Notes under the pieces: model-generated
Database searches by the model: none
Seen by the model: the letters and a program-made list of their open reading frames with translations, nothing else
Told to the model about the DNA's origin: nothing
Source of the DNA: Lepidurus packardi
Lineage: Eukaryota; Arthropoda; Branchiopoda; Notostraca; Triopsidae
Assembly (NCBI GenBank): GCA_023053545.1
Contig: JAKZAN010000005.1
Location: forward strand, 6,820,001 to 6,884,000
Reading direction: 5' to 3'
DNA length: 64,000 bases
Made by a program: the position numbers and the translations under genes
Shown: positions 39,508-53,700 of the stretch, piece by piece
Layout: every line of letters starts with the position of its first letter
How positions within the stretch are numbered: the first letter of the stretch is position 1

Positions 39508-39736
39508 AGTGGAGTGACGTTCAGCCTTACCTACGTTTAAGAAATATTATTTTTTAATATGTTATTTAGTTTTGTGTTAAACATAAAGTACTCACTGTCG
39601 CGTGTTTCTGAAAGCCTAGTGGGAAGGATGTCGTTGCTAAGGGAAACCAAAAAAGCGCGAGGACGGCGTGGCCAAAGTTTGTTTTGTTTTGGTGCGTATA
39701 TTTTTGCTGAAATATCTCATCTGCCACGCTACTACC
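39508..39736. promoter_or_regulatory. Putative bidirectional promoter, PIGBOS1-like / PARN
   Basis: Only 229 bp separate the two divergent start codons, so both 5' UTRs and both promoters must fit here unless upstream exons exist. No TATA box is evident at the expected place for either gene. Confidence 0.45.
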
Positions 39737-42318
39737 ATGCAAGTCACGAAGTCAAGTAAATATACATGCATATCAAACTATATTAAGACTATATACGTTT
39801 CCTTTTTTATAGATTTCGAAGAAGTATTAGCGGAATTGGATGTTGTTTTATCGGAAGCAACTTTTCTGACCATAGACACAGAGTTTACAGGTCTTTGCGA
39901 TGATGGTCCTCGGAGTAATCCTCTAGATACTGCAGAGGCCAGATACCACAGCTTACGCGAATCGGTCAAGAATTTCCTAGTAATTCAGTTTGGCCTAGCA
40001 GCCTTTCGTTACGATGCCGAAAAAGACAGTTATTCGTACAAAGCCTATAACTTCTACATCTTTCCAACATCCAATGGATTGAGCAAAGCGCCTGATTCAC
40101 GTTTCTTGTGTCAAGCGTCCTCCTTAGAATTCCTATCTGGCAACGGCTTCGACTTTAACAAGTGGATTAAAGAAGGTAATAGTATTCCGCCAGCTAACCA
40201 AATTTTCACAGCTGGGATCGAGTTATAACCACACCATTTTCTGTTTTCCAGGAATCCCATACTTAACTCTGGAAGATGAGGCGAGATTGCGCACTACATT
40301 GGAAGAAAGTCAGACCGCCAAGGAGCAAGAATTACTAACCAATTTAGCGACGTTGGAGAAACAGCAAACCGCCAGCAATGAAGTCATTCCCATTCCGCCA
40401 GAATTGCAAGCCTTTATGGATGATATATTGTAAGCGACACTATTTTCTCTTAGCAGGCAGTCCCTATGCATGTTTTTTTCTCCTTTGACGTCCAGCCAAC
40501 GAGTTGAACAGCTCGTAAAAAGCAATAATAAGTTTATTGTTATCGACAAGTGCAACCCGTTTCAGAGGAAGCTTATTTTCACGCACGTTCGTCCCAAGTA
40601 AGTGGCTTCGGCCCTTTTTGTGGTTTCTTCTTTGAAGCATTGACTCATTGACGGCTGTAAAAGGTTTCCAAACGTGCTGCTTGAGAGTCGTGTCAACAAG
40701 AATAAAGAACGTGTCATCCATGTCGAGAAAGCAGATCCTGCAGCCCAGCAAGCAAGACAAAAACAGAACTCTGAAGAAGAACAAAGGAAATTGCAATCTC
40801 TGATTGGCTTTTCTCGGGTCTTCAAAAAGATTACCGACTCGGTAAGTAAGACTAAAAGATAGAAAAATTGTACTACCATCACAATAGAAAAAACTGGTGG
40901 TAGGACACAATATGATGCTCGATGTCTGTCATACCTTAAGACAATTCATAGCGCCCTTGCCGGTAGATTACGCAGAATTCAAGAATTTTGCCCTCTCGGT
41001 GTTTCCCAAGTATTTATTCTTTGTAGATGAAGACATGGGCAAGGATTTTTTTTAACTTTTTCTTTTTAATAGTATGCTAGATACTAAGTTGATGGCCTCA
41101 ACTCCACCGCTCAAGGATCGGATCTTAAATTCTGCATTAAGCGATATGGTCAAGCTGTTGCAAAACAAGCCTTTCAGTTTTCCTCATCGATTAGGTAAGA
41201 AAAATTCAATTTTATCCTCCTTTTATGGTATTATTGCCGAGTTTTATAGACTGCGAGCAAGAAAGACCATACAGTTTGGATCAGAGCTTGTCCCACGAAG
41301 CTGGATATGACGCTTATCTCACCGGCTTGGCATTTATTACCCTGGCAGATTTTTTAGGTGTGTTTTGTTTAATAATATAGCTATCCGTTAAAGTCTGGGA
41401 TTGGAAAGTCGCCTGCCAAACCCGTTTACATTTGAATTTTTCTTTCTTTTTTGCTTTTACAGGCTATTTCGTTAATTACTTGTTTTTCTTGCCTTCTAGG
41501 CACATGCGCACAAGGTCCGGGGACTCGAGTTTTACCCGATTCTCCTTTTTTACAACCATTCATTAATAAGTAAAAAAAAGCAAACTCAGAACAAGTCCTG
41601 TTTCATTTTTATGGGTTTATGACTCCTTTTTCTTACCCATTTCAGACTGAATTTGACTCGTGTCGTCGACATCCCCTATATTGATATGTCTGGACCGGAT
41701 AGTACGTTGCCTTTTCCCATATATATAAGTTATATAAATTGTGCCTTGATATGCATGCCTTTTCCCCCCAAGCTTGGCAGATTGTAATCCATTTTTTATT
41801 GTCGTTTCCGTTTATTCTAGTTTCACCCAACCGAGATCACGTGTTTCACTTGACGTTTCCCAAAGAGTGGCGAACCAATGACATCTTTCAGCTCTTCTCA
41901 CCGTTTGGTAAAGGGATTTTCCCTTATTTTACTTACAGGGCAAAACCGTTTTGGCTGTTTTCGAAACTGCTTTGAATGGAGCGTTTTTTGTACTTGTTAC
42001 ATGATGCTGGATGAATTGCTAACTTGAAAACTTATGGTAGGCGGAGTCCAGGTACATTGGCTGTCGGACATCAGTGCCGCAGTGTCCTTGCGTTGCAAAG
42101 ACCAAGCGCCTTCTGTATTGAAGGAGTTTCCCAAGTCTTCTTTGTATAAAGTTATGTCCTACGCTTCTTACCTCGAGTCGGAGCAGCTGCAGTCAAAGAA
42201 GCGCAAAAGCGGAGAGAATGGTAATGCTGATGGAGATGAAGATGGTAATGGCACTAATAACGGGCGACTGGGACCTGGATTGGCAGCCAAAAGGTCCCGC
42301 ACCCAATCCGACAAGTAA
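39737..42318 (+). CDS. PARN: PARN, poly(A)-specific ribonuclease
   Basis: PARN is a DEDD-type 3' exonuclease that removes poly(A) from mRNAs and trims many small RNAs, telomerase RNA among them. Exons are 39737-39755, 39813-40175, 40252-40429, 40496-40597, 40664-40841, 40888-41009, 41073-41194, 41250-41357, 41500-41569, 41646-41701, 41821-41907 and 42041-42318, giving 560 aa. The tiny first exon MQVTKSN aligns with the human start, and the catalytic IDTEF falls at residues 28 and 30 as in human. Later come the R3H-like segment with [38 protein letters not shown] and [13 protein letters not shown], which carry the other DEDD and His residues. An RRM-like end ([20 protein letters not shown]) follows. 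It is about 80 residues shorter than human PARN at the C-terminus and ends in a basic KKRK/KRSR tail that could be a nuclear signal. An alternative acceptor at 41461-41462 was set aside because it breaks the frame. Confidence 0.95.
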
Positions 42319-45300
42319 AATACCTGAATATATGGTGTATCCCTTTCTGCTCCGAGGGCTGGGAAATTATAGCTTGGCTTATACGTGTATCCTTGATAGG
42401 GCTCCCAAAGAGAGGACCCAGGAGGATCACAAGCAGCTCGCCGTGTCTGCAGGTACGCAATTGAGCTTTGGTATTTAAAACGGAACAATTAGACTTTCAG
42501 TAATATGAGACAACAACGTCGTAGTAACTTCTTTCCGAACCAGAAAATCTAAACTTCCACAGCACCAAGTACGAAGGTCTTTTTATTGTACAGTATCTCT
42601 CAAAAATCCAAATAGTTATACGAGAGTAGTGTGAACCCTGACAATTAAAAACACTGGTGACAGATTAGGTTTCAATCTTTGATTTGTATTCTCACCAGAT
42701 AACTAACAATGACAACGAACTTCAGGAATAAAAAAAATTCAATGAACATAATTTATAACCATGGTATCTTTTTAGCGTAAGGACGGTTAGATGAGGTAAA
42801 TTAGGTACATTTAAGCAATCCTCAAATATATAGTAAGTTAGAATGTAAACATGGGTGGTAACTACAAGTCACATTTTGATAGAACGCCCGAAATTCTTAT
42901 TGGTTTTCCGCGAGTTTCCGGAGCTGGTTTTCTTTTCCAGTCCCATTCTGAGAGATTAAAACTAAAGCCGTGATTTGTTGTTACCTCCTTCTATGTTAGC
43001 TCCCTTTGATGTACCGGAATCGTGGGATTAGAACACGACGATGAAGGCCCGAGTTGACGATTTCCATACAGTTGCGGAGTGACGAGCCAATGTTGTGTAA
43101 TGGCTCTGGGATTTCTCAGGGCATTGCCCCATTGCATGGCATATGCCCACAAGAACCCCCAAAGTCCCACACTGGGTTTTACGTAAAAGTGAATTTGTGA
43201 AGTGAATTCTTGTCACAGAACAACGATGTTAATACACTTGACCAACTTGTGGTCACTGTCTTTTTTTTTGGCAGATTATGACGCATTGATAAGTCCAAGC
43301 ACTCCTTGGGACTTAGCAGGCCAGTAGGCTTCCTTTAGAGGTCCAAGTCCCAACCCACAGTTCCGCCAAGTCCCTTGGAGTACATTGGTTGCTACAAAAC
43401 CTAGTATAGATCTGTAACGTCTGCCGGAGCATGCATGACTATCAAGTTGAGGAATGTAGAAACTGAGAATACTCTGGTCCAGGATGCTAAATGGTTGAAG
43501 GTTGGGAGGGACTGAGTACTGCTTTTTCAAGCAGTGTAGTATGACAAGGTAAAGGGAAAGAATGAAGTTCAAGGTAACCATAGATGGGTGGAGGAAAAAC
43601 CATAACGGAACTTCGTTGGGACACCTGCCGAGGTAACGAGAGCAACCTCCAAAAGGGTTTCGTTTAATGCTTTGCAGCGAGCAAGACGCCGGTCGCTTAA
43701 GATTCTTCAATGTCACGGCCGCCTTCTCAGTAATCTTTTTTTTTTTGCTCCTGTAAAAAACATAGTTAAAAAAAACACTTGAACGTAATCTAGAACCCAG
43801 GTTGGCGATCCCGTGCCCGGAACCCCTACATCCTTGTCAGCATCCGCTTTGGGAAGAAGGTGAAAGACGTGTCTGGCCGTCTTTTTAGCCGCCTCCGCTG
43901 CAGGCCAAGGTGTGGAAAGTTTCCCTGGGTCCTGTTCGGGGCACGGGACATGCCACGTGTTGCTTGCTCCCAGCCCCTATTAACAAAATGTATAGAATTT
44001 GGCGTTTTTCTGTCTCGTATGTCCGATGTAATGAACGGCGAATATTAACCTTGTTTATCTCTCTTTTTATTATTTTTACTAGTTTTATTTTTCACGAAGT
44101 CCGGCCAAGGAGACTGAAAAGTAGTTCGTGTTTTCTCAGCCGCATTCAGGTTTTCCTTTCCTTTCCTTTTTTTTCTTTTTATATGAAGGAAGTTTTAAAC
44201 CCTGCGTGAAGCCGTGACGAGACAAGAGTGGAAAATTCCCTTGAAGAATTTACCTCGCGTTTTGTCGTGTACACAACAACAATTCACGCTACGTCTGGCT
44301 ACGGACTCGCAGACAGCGATATGGACCGGGAAAGGTCGCATTTTCAAAGGGAGGCCCCTCTATACCTTTAAATTGTTCCGCCAGGATAAACTTCTGCGGT
44401 TTATTAAATAAGAAGCTTACCTGGAGGTTATGCTCCGATTGCCCCCCTAGCATTTCCTAAAATAGATCCGTTGCGTACAGTATACATGGACGTCAGTTTT
44501 TCATTGTTACGGATAACTTTCAATTCTCACGCGTTGTTAATGTTACAGTTGTTAGATCTATTATAACACAAGTGCTACCGCTGGTGGCGTATAAGTAGGG
44601 CTAAACTTAATCTAACTATTCTAAAGACGAGTTATGAAATTTTAGTTTGATCATTAATTGTTGGCTGAAGTGATTGATTTACGATTGGTTTTACCAAGAG
44701 AGTCAATCCTAATAAATTGGGTTGTAAGTATAAGATGTGTTGGCGTTTGTATCTCGACCGATTGTTTTGGTGTAGAAAAAGTGGTGGCATTGTTTTATCG
44801 TTCTGGAATGGGGTTTTTAAGGCGGAACTCCGCATTTCGCTTGAGTCAACAAAAAAGGCATAGTGGAAAAGTGTAGCAAACGCTCCGCTTTTTCTGTCGG
44901 TCGCCCCACAGTGAGATAATGACCAGGCAATTCTAATGTTCATAAAGAAAATCACTTTTCACCGGTGCACCAATTTCGCCTTGAGACTTTTTGATAGCCC
45001 GGCTCAAATTTTAAGGCTAAGGTAAAAGCTTTGAAAACAAACAGGAAACAGTTCGGACTCTGATAAAGGCAACCCAATTACCCATCCTATTCACTGAAAA
45101 TCGGCACTGGAAACGGTTCAGGTTTTAACGTGTGAATGAGAACAGTTATTTAACAACGCTCCATACCCTTTGTTTGGTTGCGATTGGAGACGCTTTTCCG
45201 CACACATCGTGACCAACGTAATGGTTTTCAAAAGTTCGCTACTGTTAGATAATAACACGTACATATACGTATTATTGTCGTATAAATATATGTTCGAGAA

Positions 45301-46535
45301 CCCTTCAGCCCGAAGTCGACATCGGAAACACCTTGGCCTCCGCTAGGTCCCTTTAGGCTCGAAATTAGAGTGCAGTGATGTCATCGGTTGAAAACTGATG
45401 CTATAGACCCGGACATTCTCAGTATAGGCGGTAAGACTTTTCTTTCATAAGATTTTCTTCCAAATTCTCATCATTTTTTACCGCCCAAGTAGTATACTAC
45501 TCGTTCGGTAAAAACTTTCAATCAATCAACCTCTGTTTTTTCGCTCCTTTCTGTTTGAAATGGTTATTTAGGGAGTTTTTGGGTAGTAAGTAGTTGGCAT
45601 CCGAATTAGTTCCATATAAGGAGGACTAGTGCGCACTATATCAAACAAACCCACCCATACCCATCAAATTTCAAGGTACGGTAAAACGATCCCTGACTTA
45701 AAAAAATGTGAATCAACAGAGAAAAATTCCCTTCGAATGAAGAGCAAGTCATTTGAAGACATAACGTGAACTGTTTATGTGTTTCTGGCTCCGTTTTTAG
45801 AACATAACAGAGCAAAGATTATTCGAGTGATTCGATTTCGAAGGTGATTGAGGGATGGGCAGCAAGGGTGAATAAAAAAAACGAAGGCGTGTCGGACATA
45901 AGTCGAGCATGTTGCCCAGTCCCATGCTCCTCTATTTCACACCTGGTAATGGGAAAGTGCTCGTAGGTTACACGTTTTGATAGACAGGTTGACCGTAGTT
46001 GGAAAAAAAGAAAAGGCAACTAACGGAGACATTCACTGTGGCCCTAAAAGGTAGTGCTGTGCTGGTACAGGACCGATTCAAGCGTTGAATCTAAATCGAG
46101 TTTATAAGGTCGTCAAGTCCAAGTTATAAAGCTGGCAAATAGGTATAATTAAAGGGGTTTTCTGGATCTTGGGAGCGGTTCCAAGATTATTTTTTTGTTA
46201 ACCCGGAAAAAATTTCTTACGGATAACCTGCTTACGCCGAGGCAGTTTGGCTTGTTGTCTAAAAGAATTTAATCGCCGCCCAATCTGAATCGCTTTAGCA
46301 GGAGGATAAAGTTGGCTCTGGGGTCAAAAGGCGAAGGGGAAAATAAAAGGCGAAGGAAATGTGCCTGGAATGGGGTTCGGGGGACTTGGCTGCGCGAGTA
46401 CCTGTGTAGATTGGAGATGGTAGCGGCGGATAAGGCCGTCTCCACACATGCACCTGTATATGTACCACACATCCACACAACACACACACGCACAACATCT
46501 CACATAGGACTCTTTTCAAACTCGATTCATTTTTA

Positions 46536-46640
46536 ACTTAGAGAGCAGAGAGGGAGACAGATAGACAGAGAGAGCTAGAGCTAGAGAGAGAGAGAGAGAA
46601 AGAGAGAGAGACAGAGAGAGAAAGAGAGAGAGAGAGGCCC
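46536..46640. repeat. GA-rich microsatellite
   Basis: About 100 bp of AGAGAG with scattered CAGA and GCTAGA interruptions. It produces the Ser/Leu-rich false open frames on the minus strand. Confidence 0.9.
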
Positions 46641-48296
46641 CAGGAAGAAAGCAACTTCTCACTGGAGAGCAGCTTCCACCTGGTCTGTTGCTCCAACGAC
46701 TTAGCAAGGTATATTACCAAGTCGCTTTTGGTCCCGGTCCTGGTTTCAGAGCAGAGCAACTACCCTGCCCACTCACTTGAACCTGAACCTGAAATGTTTC
46801 AGCTTCGTGATCACTCCGGGCAAGGGATGGGCAGCAGTCCATGCAAAGCCATGGCCCAGGGTCCTCGCTCTTTCTCTCTCTTTGACTCCTCGTCTCTATA
46901 ATATTCCCCACCAGCCCTTATTATACAATTCTCGTTTCATATTAATAACTCTCCGACCCAAAACCAACGTAATTCTGGGTTTTTGATGTACAGCTTAACT
47001 TTTCCAAGTGGGGATTCCAAACTTAACCTACTTTCCCTGCGACTTGGGGTTCAGGTACCGGCGCTGCACGTAGAAATATATCAGACTGAGCCCTTCCCCT
47101 GGAAACAATGTGGCCTGGCCCTGCCCTTAAACTCGCCAGTATATCCGTAATCGGCCAGGTTATTATGGTTATGACTTTGTTGTGGACCCAAAGGATTCTT
47201 AAATTTTGCATGAAGTTATATTTTTCTTAAGGTCGGGGGACTGGCCTGGGTACTTAGTACGGATTTGGTTTCGTAAAACGGATGAGGGGGACCATTTGAG
47301 AAAGAAAGGAGCGTGATGCATTGCTATACTTTAGAAAAAAGGCCAACGAAGAGCTGCTCCTGCTGCAGTTGTTGGATCAAGTTCAAGTTCAGGGATTTTT
47401 TGGCAGGGGCAGGTTTATTTCTTCTGCCGCGCTGTCTCCTTCTCCTATGGCCTTCCCTTGCCTCGAAAAGATTGCAATGAACGAAGAGGGAAAAGTGTGG
47501 AGTGCCGGCCTGAACGCGATCCATATAAGCGCGAGAACAAACTTTTTGTTGGAGTCCGTAATTGTTTTTTTTTTGTGCGTTCCATTTACAGGCGCTTGCT
47601 AATTCGAAAACCTCACCTCCCCCGCCCATAGTTGTTAACTTTGTTAACAGTTAAAGCTTTAGGTTTCCCGACGCAACAAAAAATACATAGCTTTCTCAAT
47701 GAGAAAAACAAGACAGACAAGCGACGAGAAGGGCAGAAAAAACTCGGCGTTTTTGGTGCGAATCGTGACTGACAACTTCTAACTTCCGGTCCCCATCTTT
47801 CTCTTCAACTTCGACTTGGTGGTGTTCATTCTCCAAAGAGCCCAGTTTTTAATTCTTTTGTGATCTGCTGATCCTTTAAAACCTCGAGTCTGTCCCCCAA
47901 GCCATGACACGCTTGAAAACTTAGGCTAATTATCCTCCGAGAGTTAAGTTGTACAATAGCAGCGCTTTTCTAATCGCTGCTGTTACTTCCTTTTCTGTCT
48001 GGTTCTGCTTGTTTGGGATTTGTATAAGTTTTCTTTTCTTTTAATTTAATTTTCTTCTATTTTCTTCTTTTTGTTGTTGATTTTGGTTTGCTGCAAGTTT
48101 GGTCAGTTCGTGCTTGAGGTGGAGCTGCATTCTAATTAGGGGGTGGACATTGGAATTTCACCAGCCATAGCCTGCCTTTTATTTGAATTTCAAGTCCACC
48201 GCTTATTTAGATCAGTGATGACCCCTGCTGACGTCATCGATCAGTTCAATGGCCCGCGCCCTTTTCTTCTTTTCGTACTCCCGTTTTCTTTTCAAG

Positions 48297-48321
48297 AATA
48301 TATATATATATATATATATAA
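48297..48321. repeat. Short (AT)n microsatellite
   Basis: About 12 AT units occur within otherwise mixed sequence. Confidence 0.9.
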
Positions 48322-48713
48322 GGAGCGGAGCATAATGCAGCCAGAGCAAGACAGCCAGAGAGAAAGAGTATGAAGTCCTAAAGAAAAAGTCACCTGGGCG
48401 GGCAAAAGCTTGGCGTTTTGAGAAAAAGGTGGACGGGCAGGCGGCATTGAGAATTTTTACCACTCGGCAATGAAGAACGTGACAACTTCGTACACAATTG
48501 ACAACTAGTTGATTCTTTTGTTGACCTTATCTTGTTCTATTCTTGAATACCATGCTTCATGAGTGCAGCATGTTTGAGTCAGTCTCATAGAGACCAACAA
48601 AATGTGGGATTGTGGATTAAAATTGAGTAGTGCGACTTTGAATGGGGCGAGGATTTCGGTTAAAGCACACTGTAAATACAAAGTACTGGAACTCATTAGG
48701 TAACCCATTACAT

Positions 48714-49016
<303 letters not shown>

Positions 49017-50593
49017 TGAAAGAGAGAGAGAGACAGAGCTATAGATATAATTGTGCGCAGGACCGTTCCAGGCATGAACAAGTTAAGCAAGCAATCCCAA
49101 GACCGTGACGTGACTATATTTCAGATGAAAGCTTTAGTTTTGGACAACCGCACTCACTCTTGATGTCGCTAACTAAAGTAAAAGAAAGGAAAAAGGAAAA
49201 ATTGCGAGATAATTTGCGGAAGCTCAAATTTTCACAATTTTTCCCCCGTTGGTAAATAAATGGCTCACTGCAATTTATGGTAATTTAAGGTCTGTTTGCT
49301 AAGTTTTTCTATTAGCGAAAGCGCCAAAGTCAGAACCCAGAACGGCAAAAGACAGAAGGCAATTTCCAGTTTTCGGAGAGTTCTAAGAGAGAGCTCAATT
49401 TTCCACTTCAAACAAAAACCCACCTGTTAACGAGGCAATTAGTTACGGCCAAAAGCATTGCGATGCAGGGCGTTTGCCTTCCTTTAAGAAATTAAGTCTT
49501 CTTCACAGGTAAAGAAACAAAAATAGCCACTTTATCACCTCTTGAGCGTACCTGCTAATGTGTTCCCACTTATATAACAGATTAGCTGTACGGTACGGTT
49601 CGTGTTTATTTTTTGCCACTATTTGGGGGGATCGCCCCAAATTTTTTTTCTTTTCGTTGCCCTTTTTTTAAAAAAAGGTGACGGTCTCTGCATGGGAAAC
49701 TGAGATTATCTGGCAATAGGAAACAATTAACGATTTTAAAACCAGCGCGAAACGTTGAGACGTTGCTGTGCGCACGGCAGTTGTCCACGCAACTAAACTC
49801 ACCTGTCTTTTACTGGCCCAGGTGCCCTCCGCTGATGCAGTATTGCCACTAAAAGTCCCAAGTCGTTCTCGTTCAGTCTGGGAAGAAAAAGGCCCGCGGA
49901 ATGTTATATCCCAAGCCGGTAACCGCCCATTTCCCGGGCCACCAGCCATAACCCGAAGTCTCCCTAAAGAAACGATTCCATCAAGAACATCCAGCGTGGA
50001 GATGAAAATAATGGGCAACAGTGTTGGTGGTATAAGGCTTAAAAGCTTGCAATAAGCCTTTCCTTCTTCTTACTCATTTTTTAATACGTATACTTTCAGG
50101 TCTTGTAACTGCAACACCTTTCCCAGTGACGGCGACAAAAAAGGCAACACGGAACATGAAGAAGCAAAGGAGGGAACCTGGGCACGATTCACGATCGCAT
50201 TAGCACATTACAATGCTCTACTTTAACAAGCGAGCAAAGAAGCTGCGACTTTGCTAATACCAATGTTATGCGCACATAACCTCCAACCCGGTTTTTGACG
50301 ATTGCCCAAGCCTTAAGAATGTTCCGAGTACGTTTTTTATGCGTTCAAGATCTGAAAGAAGAAAGAAAAAATAAGAAAGAAAAAGGAGAGGTCGCCTATT
50401 TGGTCGCTCTTTAATCCCACCGTTGGAGATGAAGAGATGCCGATGTCGATAACGGGGCGGAATTTTGGGGCTTCTTCAGTCAAAAAGACTAAAAGTCTCC
50501 CATACTATGGCTTGCTGGCCTTGTCTGTCAAAGGTTCAAACGGTACGGAAAAAGGTAAAGGACTTGTAAATATATATAGGATATATATATAAT

Positions 50594-50722
50594 CCCAAGA
50601 TGTTCCCAAAGATGTTCGCTAAATGCGAACATTCGCATTTAGCGAATATCTTGGACATCTTGAACATCATTCGCATTGTTCGTAAATGTGAATACTCGCA
50701 TTTAGCGAACATCTTGGGATGT
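50594..50722. repeat. Nested inverted repeat built on a 20-mer
   Basis: The word GATGTTCGCTAAATGCGA (50611-50628) is followed after 4 nt by its near-exact reverse complement (50633-50650). A degenerate copy comes near 50668-50692, and a second reverse complement lies near 50694-50714 and runs on into ATCTTGGGA, which pairs with TCCCAA near 50604. The DNA could form more than one stem. Confidence 0.8.
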
Positions 50723-53700
50723 CTTTTCCTTGTCTAAATCGGTATTGCCGTTGCTGGAAACGACATGGACTGGACCTCAGACAAGCAATACCCAGACACG
50801 CGCACACACACACACGGCTGGAGCTTATACAGGCGACACCAAGAGTGGGATGACTAGATCGGATATCAAGTTTGGGGAGTTCTTGATTATTGGGGGAGTT
50901 CCTATACCCCAAAGTTAGCCATTTTATTGTTTCTCTTTTGGGGACCGCAACCAACGGGTCCCCGTATAAGCCTTTCAGAGGCGTTGCTTATGGAGCCTGA
51001 AGTTGAGGATTATGCAAAGCTGTTAAAGGTACCAAATTTGCATCCGTGTATGTGTGAGTCGAATTTTGTGCGACAGGCTTGTCAATGCGTTCTGGAGCAT
51101 ATATGTTGATAAGCCAGGCAATTAAGGTCTTGGTATTACAACTTGGACGCTCCTGTTTGGGACGGTACTTGGAAATCAGGGTCCCACACCGCTCTGATTT
51201 GCAACTTGGGAATACCTCAGGGAACGGCGAAGCGATGCAAGATAGAGAGGTGACAGCTATGATAGTGTTTTTATGCAGTTCTCAAGTAGACCAGGTGGGG
51301 AAAGGTAAAGAGGAGGCAAGACTTGAAGGGAAGGGGCACAAGGACAAGCTTTGATCGTTAAGAGAGAAAGAAATAAAGGAGACAGACCTCAGACCATTTC
51401 CGCGAAATCGGATCATCAACAAAAGCGGGGTGACTGGCTTGTGCTGTCCGGTACCTCATGCCTTCAAAAGCTCAAGACTTGTTTGGGCGACGTCAACTGG
51501 GTATCTTGAAATGTCCAAAAACTCCCTTCTCCAAGCATGAGTTGGATACTAATGCTTGGAATCAAATGCTACTGTGTGTTTTTTATTTGGTCTTCTGTGA
51601 CATTTTTTATTCAGCGAATAGGTATAGAAAGCTGCCATAAAGTGAAATTGAAATTGATTACTTGAAATCTTTTAGCTCACGGTTTTCTATAGAGACGCCT
51701 TGAGACTGTTAAATCATCCACTGCAGGAACTAAAAAAAGCTGAAATAGCGTGCTTCAACCCTGATATTATAGTGTATATTGAGGCCGTAAACCATGTTCC
51801 ACTATCAATTCTTATTCTCGTTTTGTCTTCCAGGAAATCCAAGTTCATTCAGTCTATGCGGGAAAACAAGCCCCGTTTTCCTCTGTTAGATTCAATTCTT
51901 ATTGCTACTTTGAATCGACCTGTAGAAAGGGATCCGAAGGCTATATGGTGGGAAAAAATGAGACTCCAATGTTCACCTCCGGAAAAGGCGTCCTGAGCCT
52001 TGTGACTGATACAAATAGACGTGGAATGATAGGGCTGGGAAAAGTTCGAGCCAACGGAGAGGACGAATAGTATTGTGTAAGGCAAAGGGGCGTAGGTGTA
52101 TAAGGGGTTAACTATGTAATCAATGTAGGTTCATCTTATCATTGTCGTGTTCTAGACCAGTTCACAAGTGGCGTTAACATCTTGTAGGGCAGTCCATGCC
52201 TAAGGCTGCGAACCACGCCCATGCTCTGGGACTTGGGACGCGGACCTGTATACCTTCTGAAGGCAGCGTTGAAGGAAAACCGGAAGTAGCCCAGTTCACC
52301 CGGCTACCTGTAGTATCTGTTGTATGACAACACCTAAGACCACTCCTACCTGGGTCACTGGTACTGTTTGCTTTTTAGGAAGCAAGTCTCTTTTCTGCTC
52401 TGCTGTTTTTGGTTTTGATGGCTCGTAAACCACTTTTTCTGTCTTTCGTTTCTTAAAGAGGAATTCTCAAGGCGACTTCGTCACCCGACTATTAAGCGTA
52501 TATACTAGTTTTCGCCCAAAATATACCTAGCGTCGGCGATAACACACCGCACCCTTCGAGCTCGGGCACGTCTACGCAAATAATTACGCTGTCCAAGCTA
52601 CTTGCTGATTAAAAGCTCGAAAAGCTCAGTGACGACCTTGTCTTCATGGCAATTAGCTAGTCTGTGCTCTGCTCCTTCCAGCTAACAGTTTCTTGTTTCC
52701 AAAACCTCTTCAAACGTGACTGATGATCGTTGTCGTAACTTGATATCCACTGTAACAGATATACAGTAAAACGTAGTGTCAAGAACACTCCACGAAAGCC
52801 AAGCAAACCCCTATGGGATGATTCCTGATGGTACTTCTAGCATGTCCTGCATCGAACCCGAAGGCAAAATTTGTGACAGTTTTTCGCTTCTCACTTGATA
52901 ACCAAATAGCTTATCATGAAGATACATGGTATATACGACTTTTCCTAGTGTCGTAGGGAGTCCAAAGAAACTTCGACTACTTCTTTGGGGCAGTGCAAAG
53001 AAAGTAGTATATACTACATGTTTACGGAGGCTTCCTTCAGGCTGTGATAGGAATATAGCCTCCATGCGTCTCTCTCTCTCTCTTTTCTCTCTGCTAGCAT
53101 AGCGGTTCTAAAGTACTTACTATACGCCCGTCTTTTCCCTCGATTCCCGCTCGCTGCGCTCTTTTAACTCTCCTATAGCAAGCCCTGGCGGATTATAACT
53201 TGTGGATTGGGGAAAGGACTTCGTGAAAAGAAACCTCGCCAAAGCTCGTTCCGCTGTCGTAGACGTAGCAACAAGTTACCTTTCTCCCAAGGACCCCAGT
53301 ACACAAGACTTCTTCTCCTTCTTTGGTTCAATTGTCGCAAGTGCTCACCAGTGGCCCCCTAACGTGTACCAATTAGCAGTATTAAACCAGGTATGTATCC
53401 AACTTTCCATGAACTATTTCCTAAACTGATCCCAAAGTCCTAAGCCTAATACAAACTTAAAGGTAACATCCAAAGCGAGAAACGAACGTTTTCTTGTCCC
53501 TTGAACTCCGGATGTCGAGCAAATCGAACTTTTTGCTGTCCGTTACTCCCTTTAAGCTAATCAAAGGCTTTGACTCCCCGTTACCCCGTTACTTTGTTCA
53601 ATAGAAAAAGTAGAAAGCCTCTTGGCCAGCACTTGGCGTGAATCTTCGTGTTTTTCGTTTTATTTTCTAGATGAGAATGTGGGGAGTAGGTAACAACACA

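Noticed and set aside
41358-41462. Alternative PARN acceptor at 41461-41462
   Set aside because: Using it shifts the frame and loses the conserved FLQPFINK segment; the acceptor at 41498-41499 keeps both.
46516-46759. Ser/Leu-rich open frames on the minus strand
   Set aside because: They are explained by the GA-rich microsatellite.
53202-53393. Protein-like open frame (DFVKRNLAKARSAVVDVATS...) ending at a good GT donor
   Set aside because: It has no ATG, a stop codon directly upstream and no acceptor in phase, and I recognise no family. It is too weak to call an exon.
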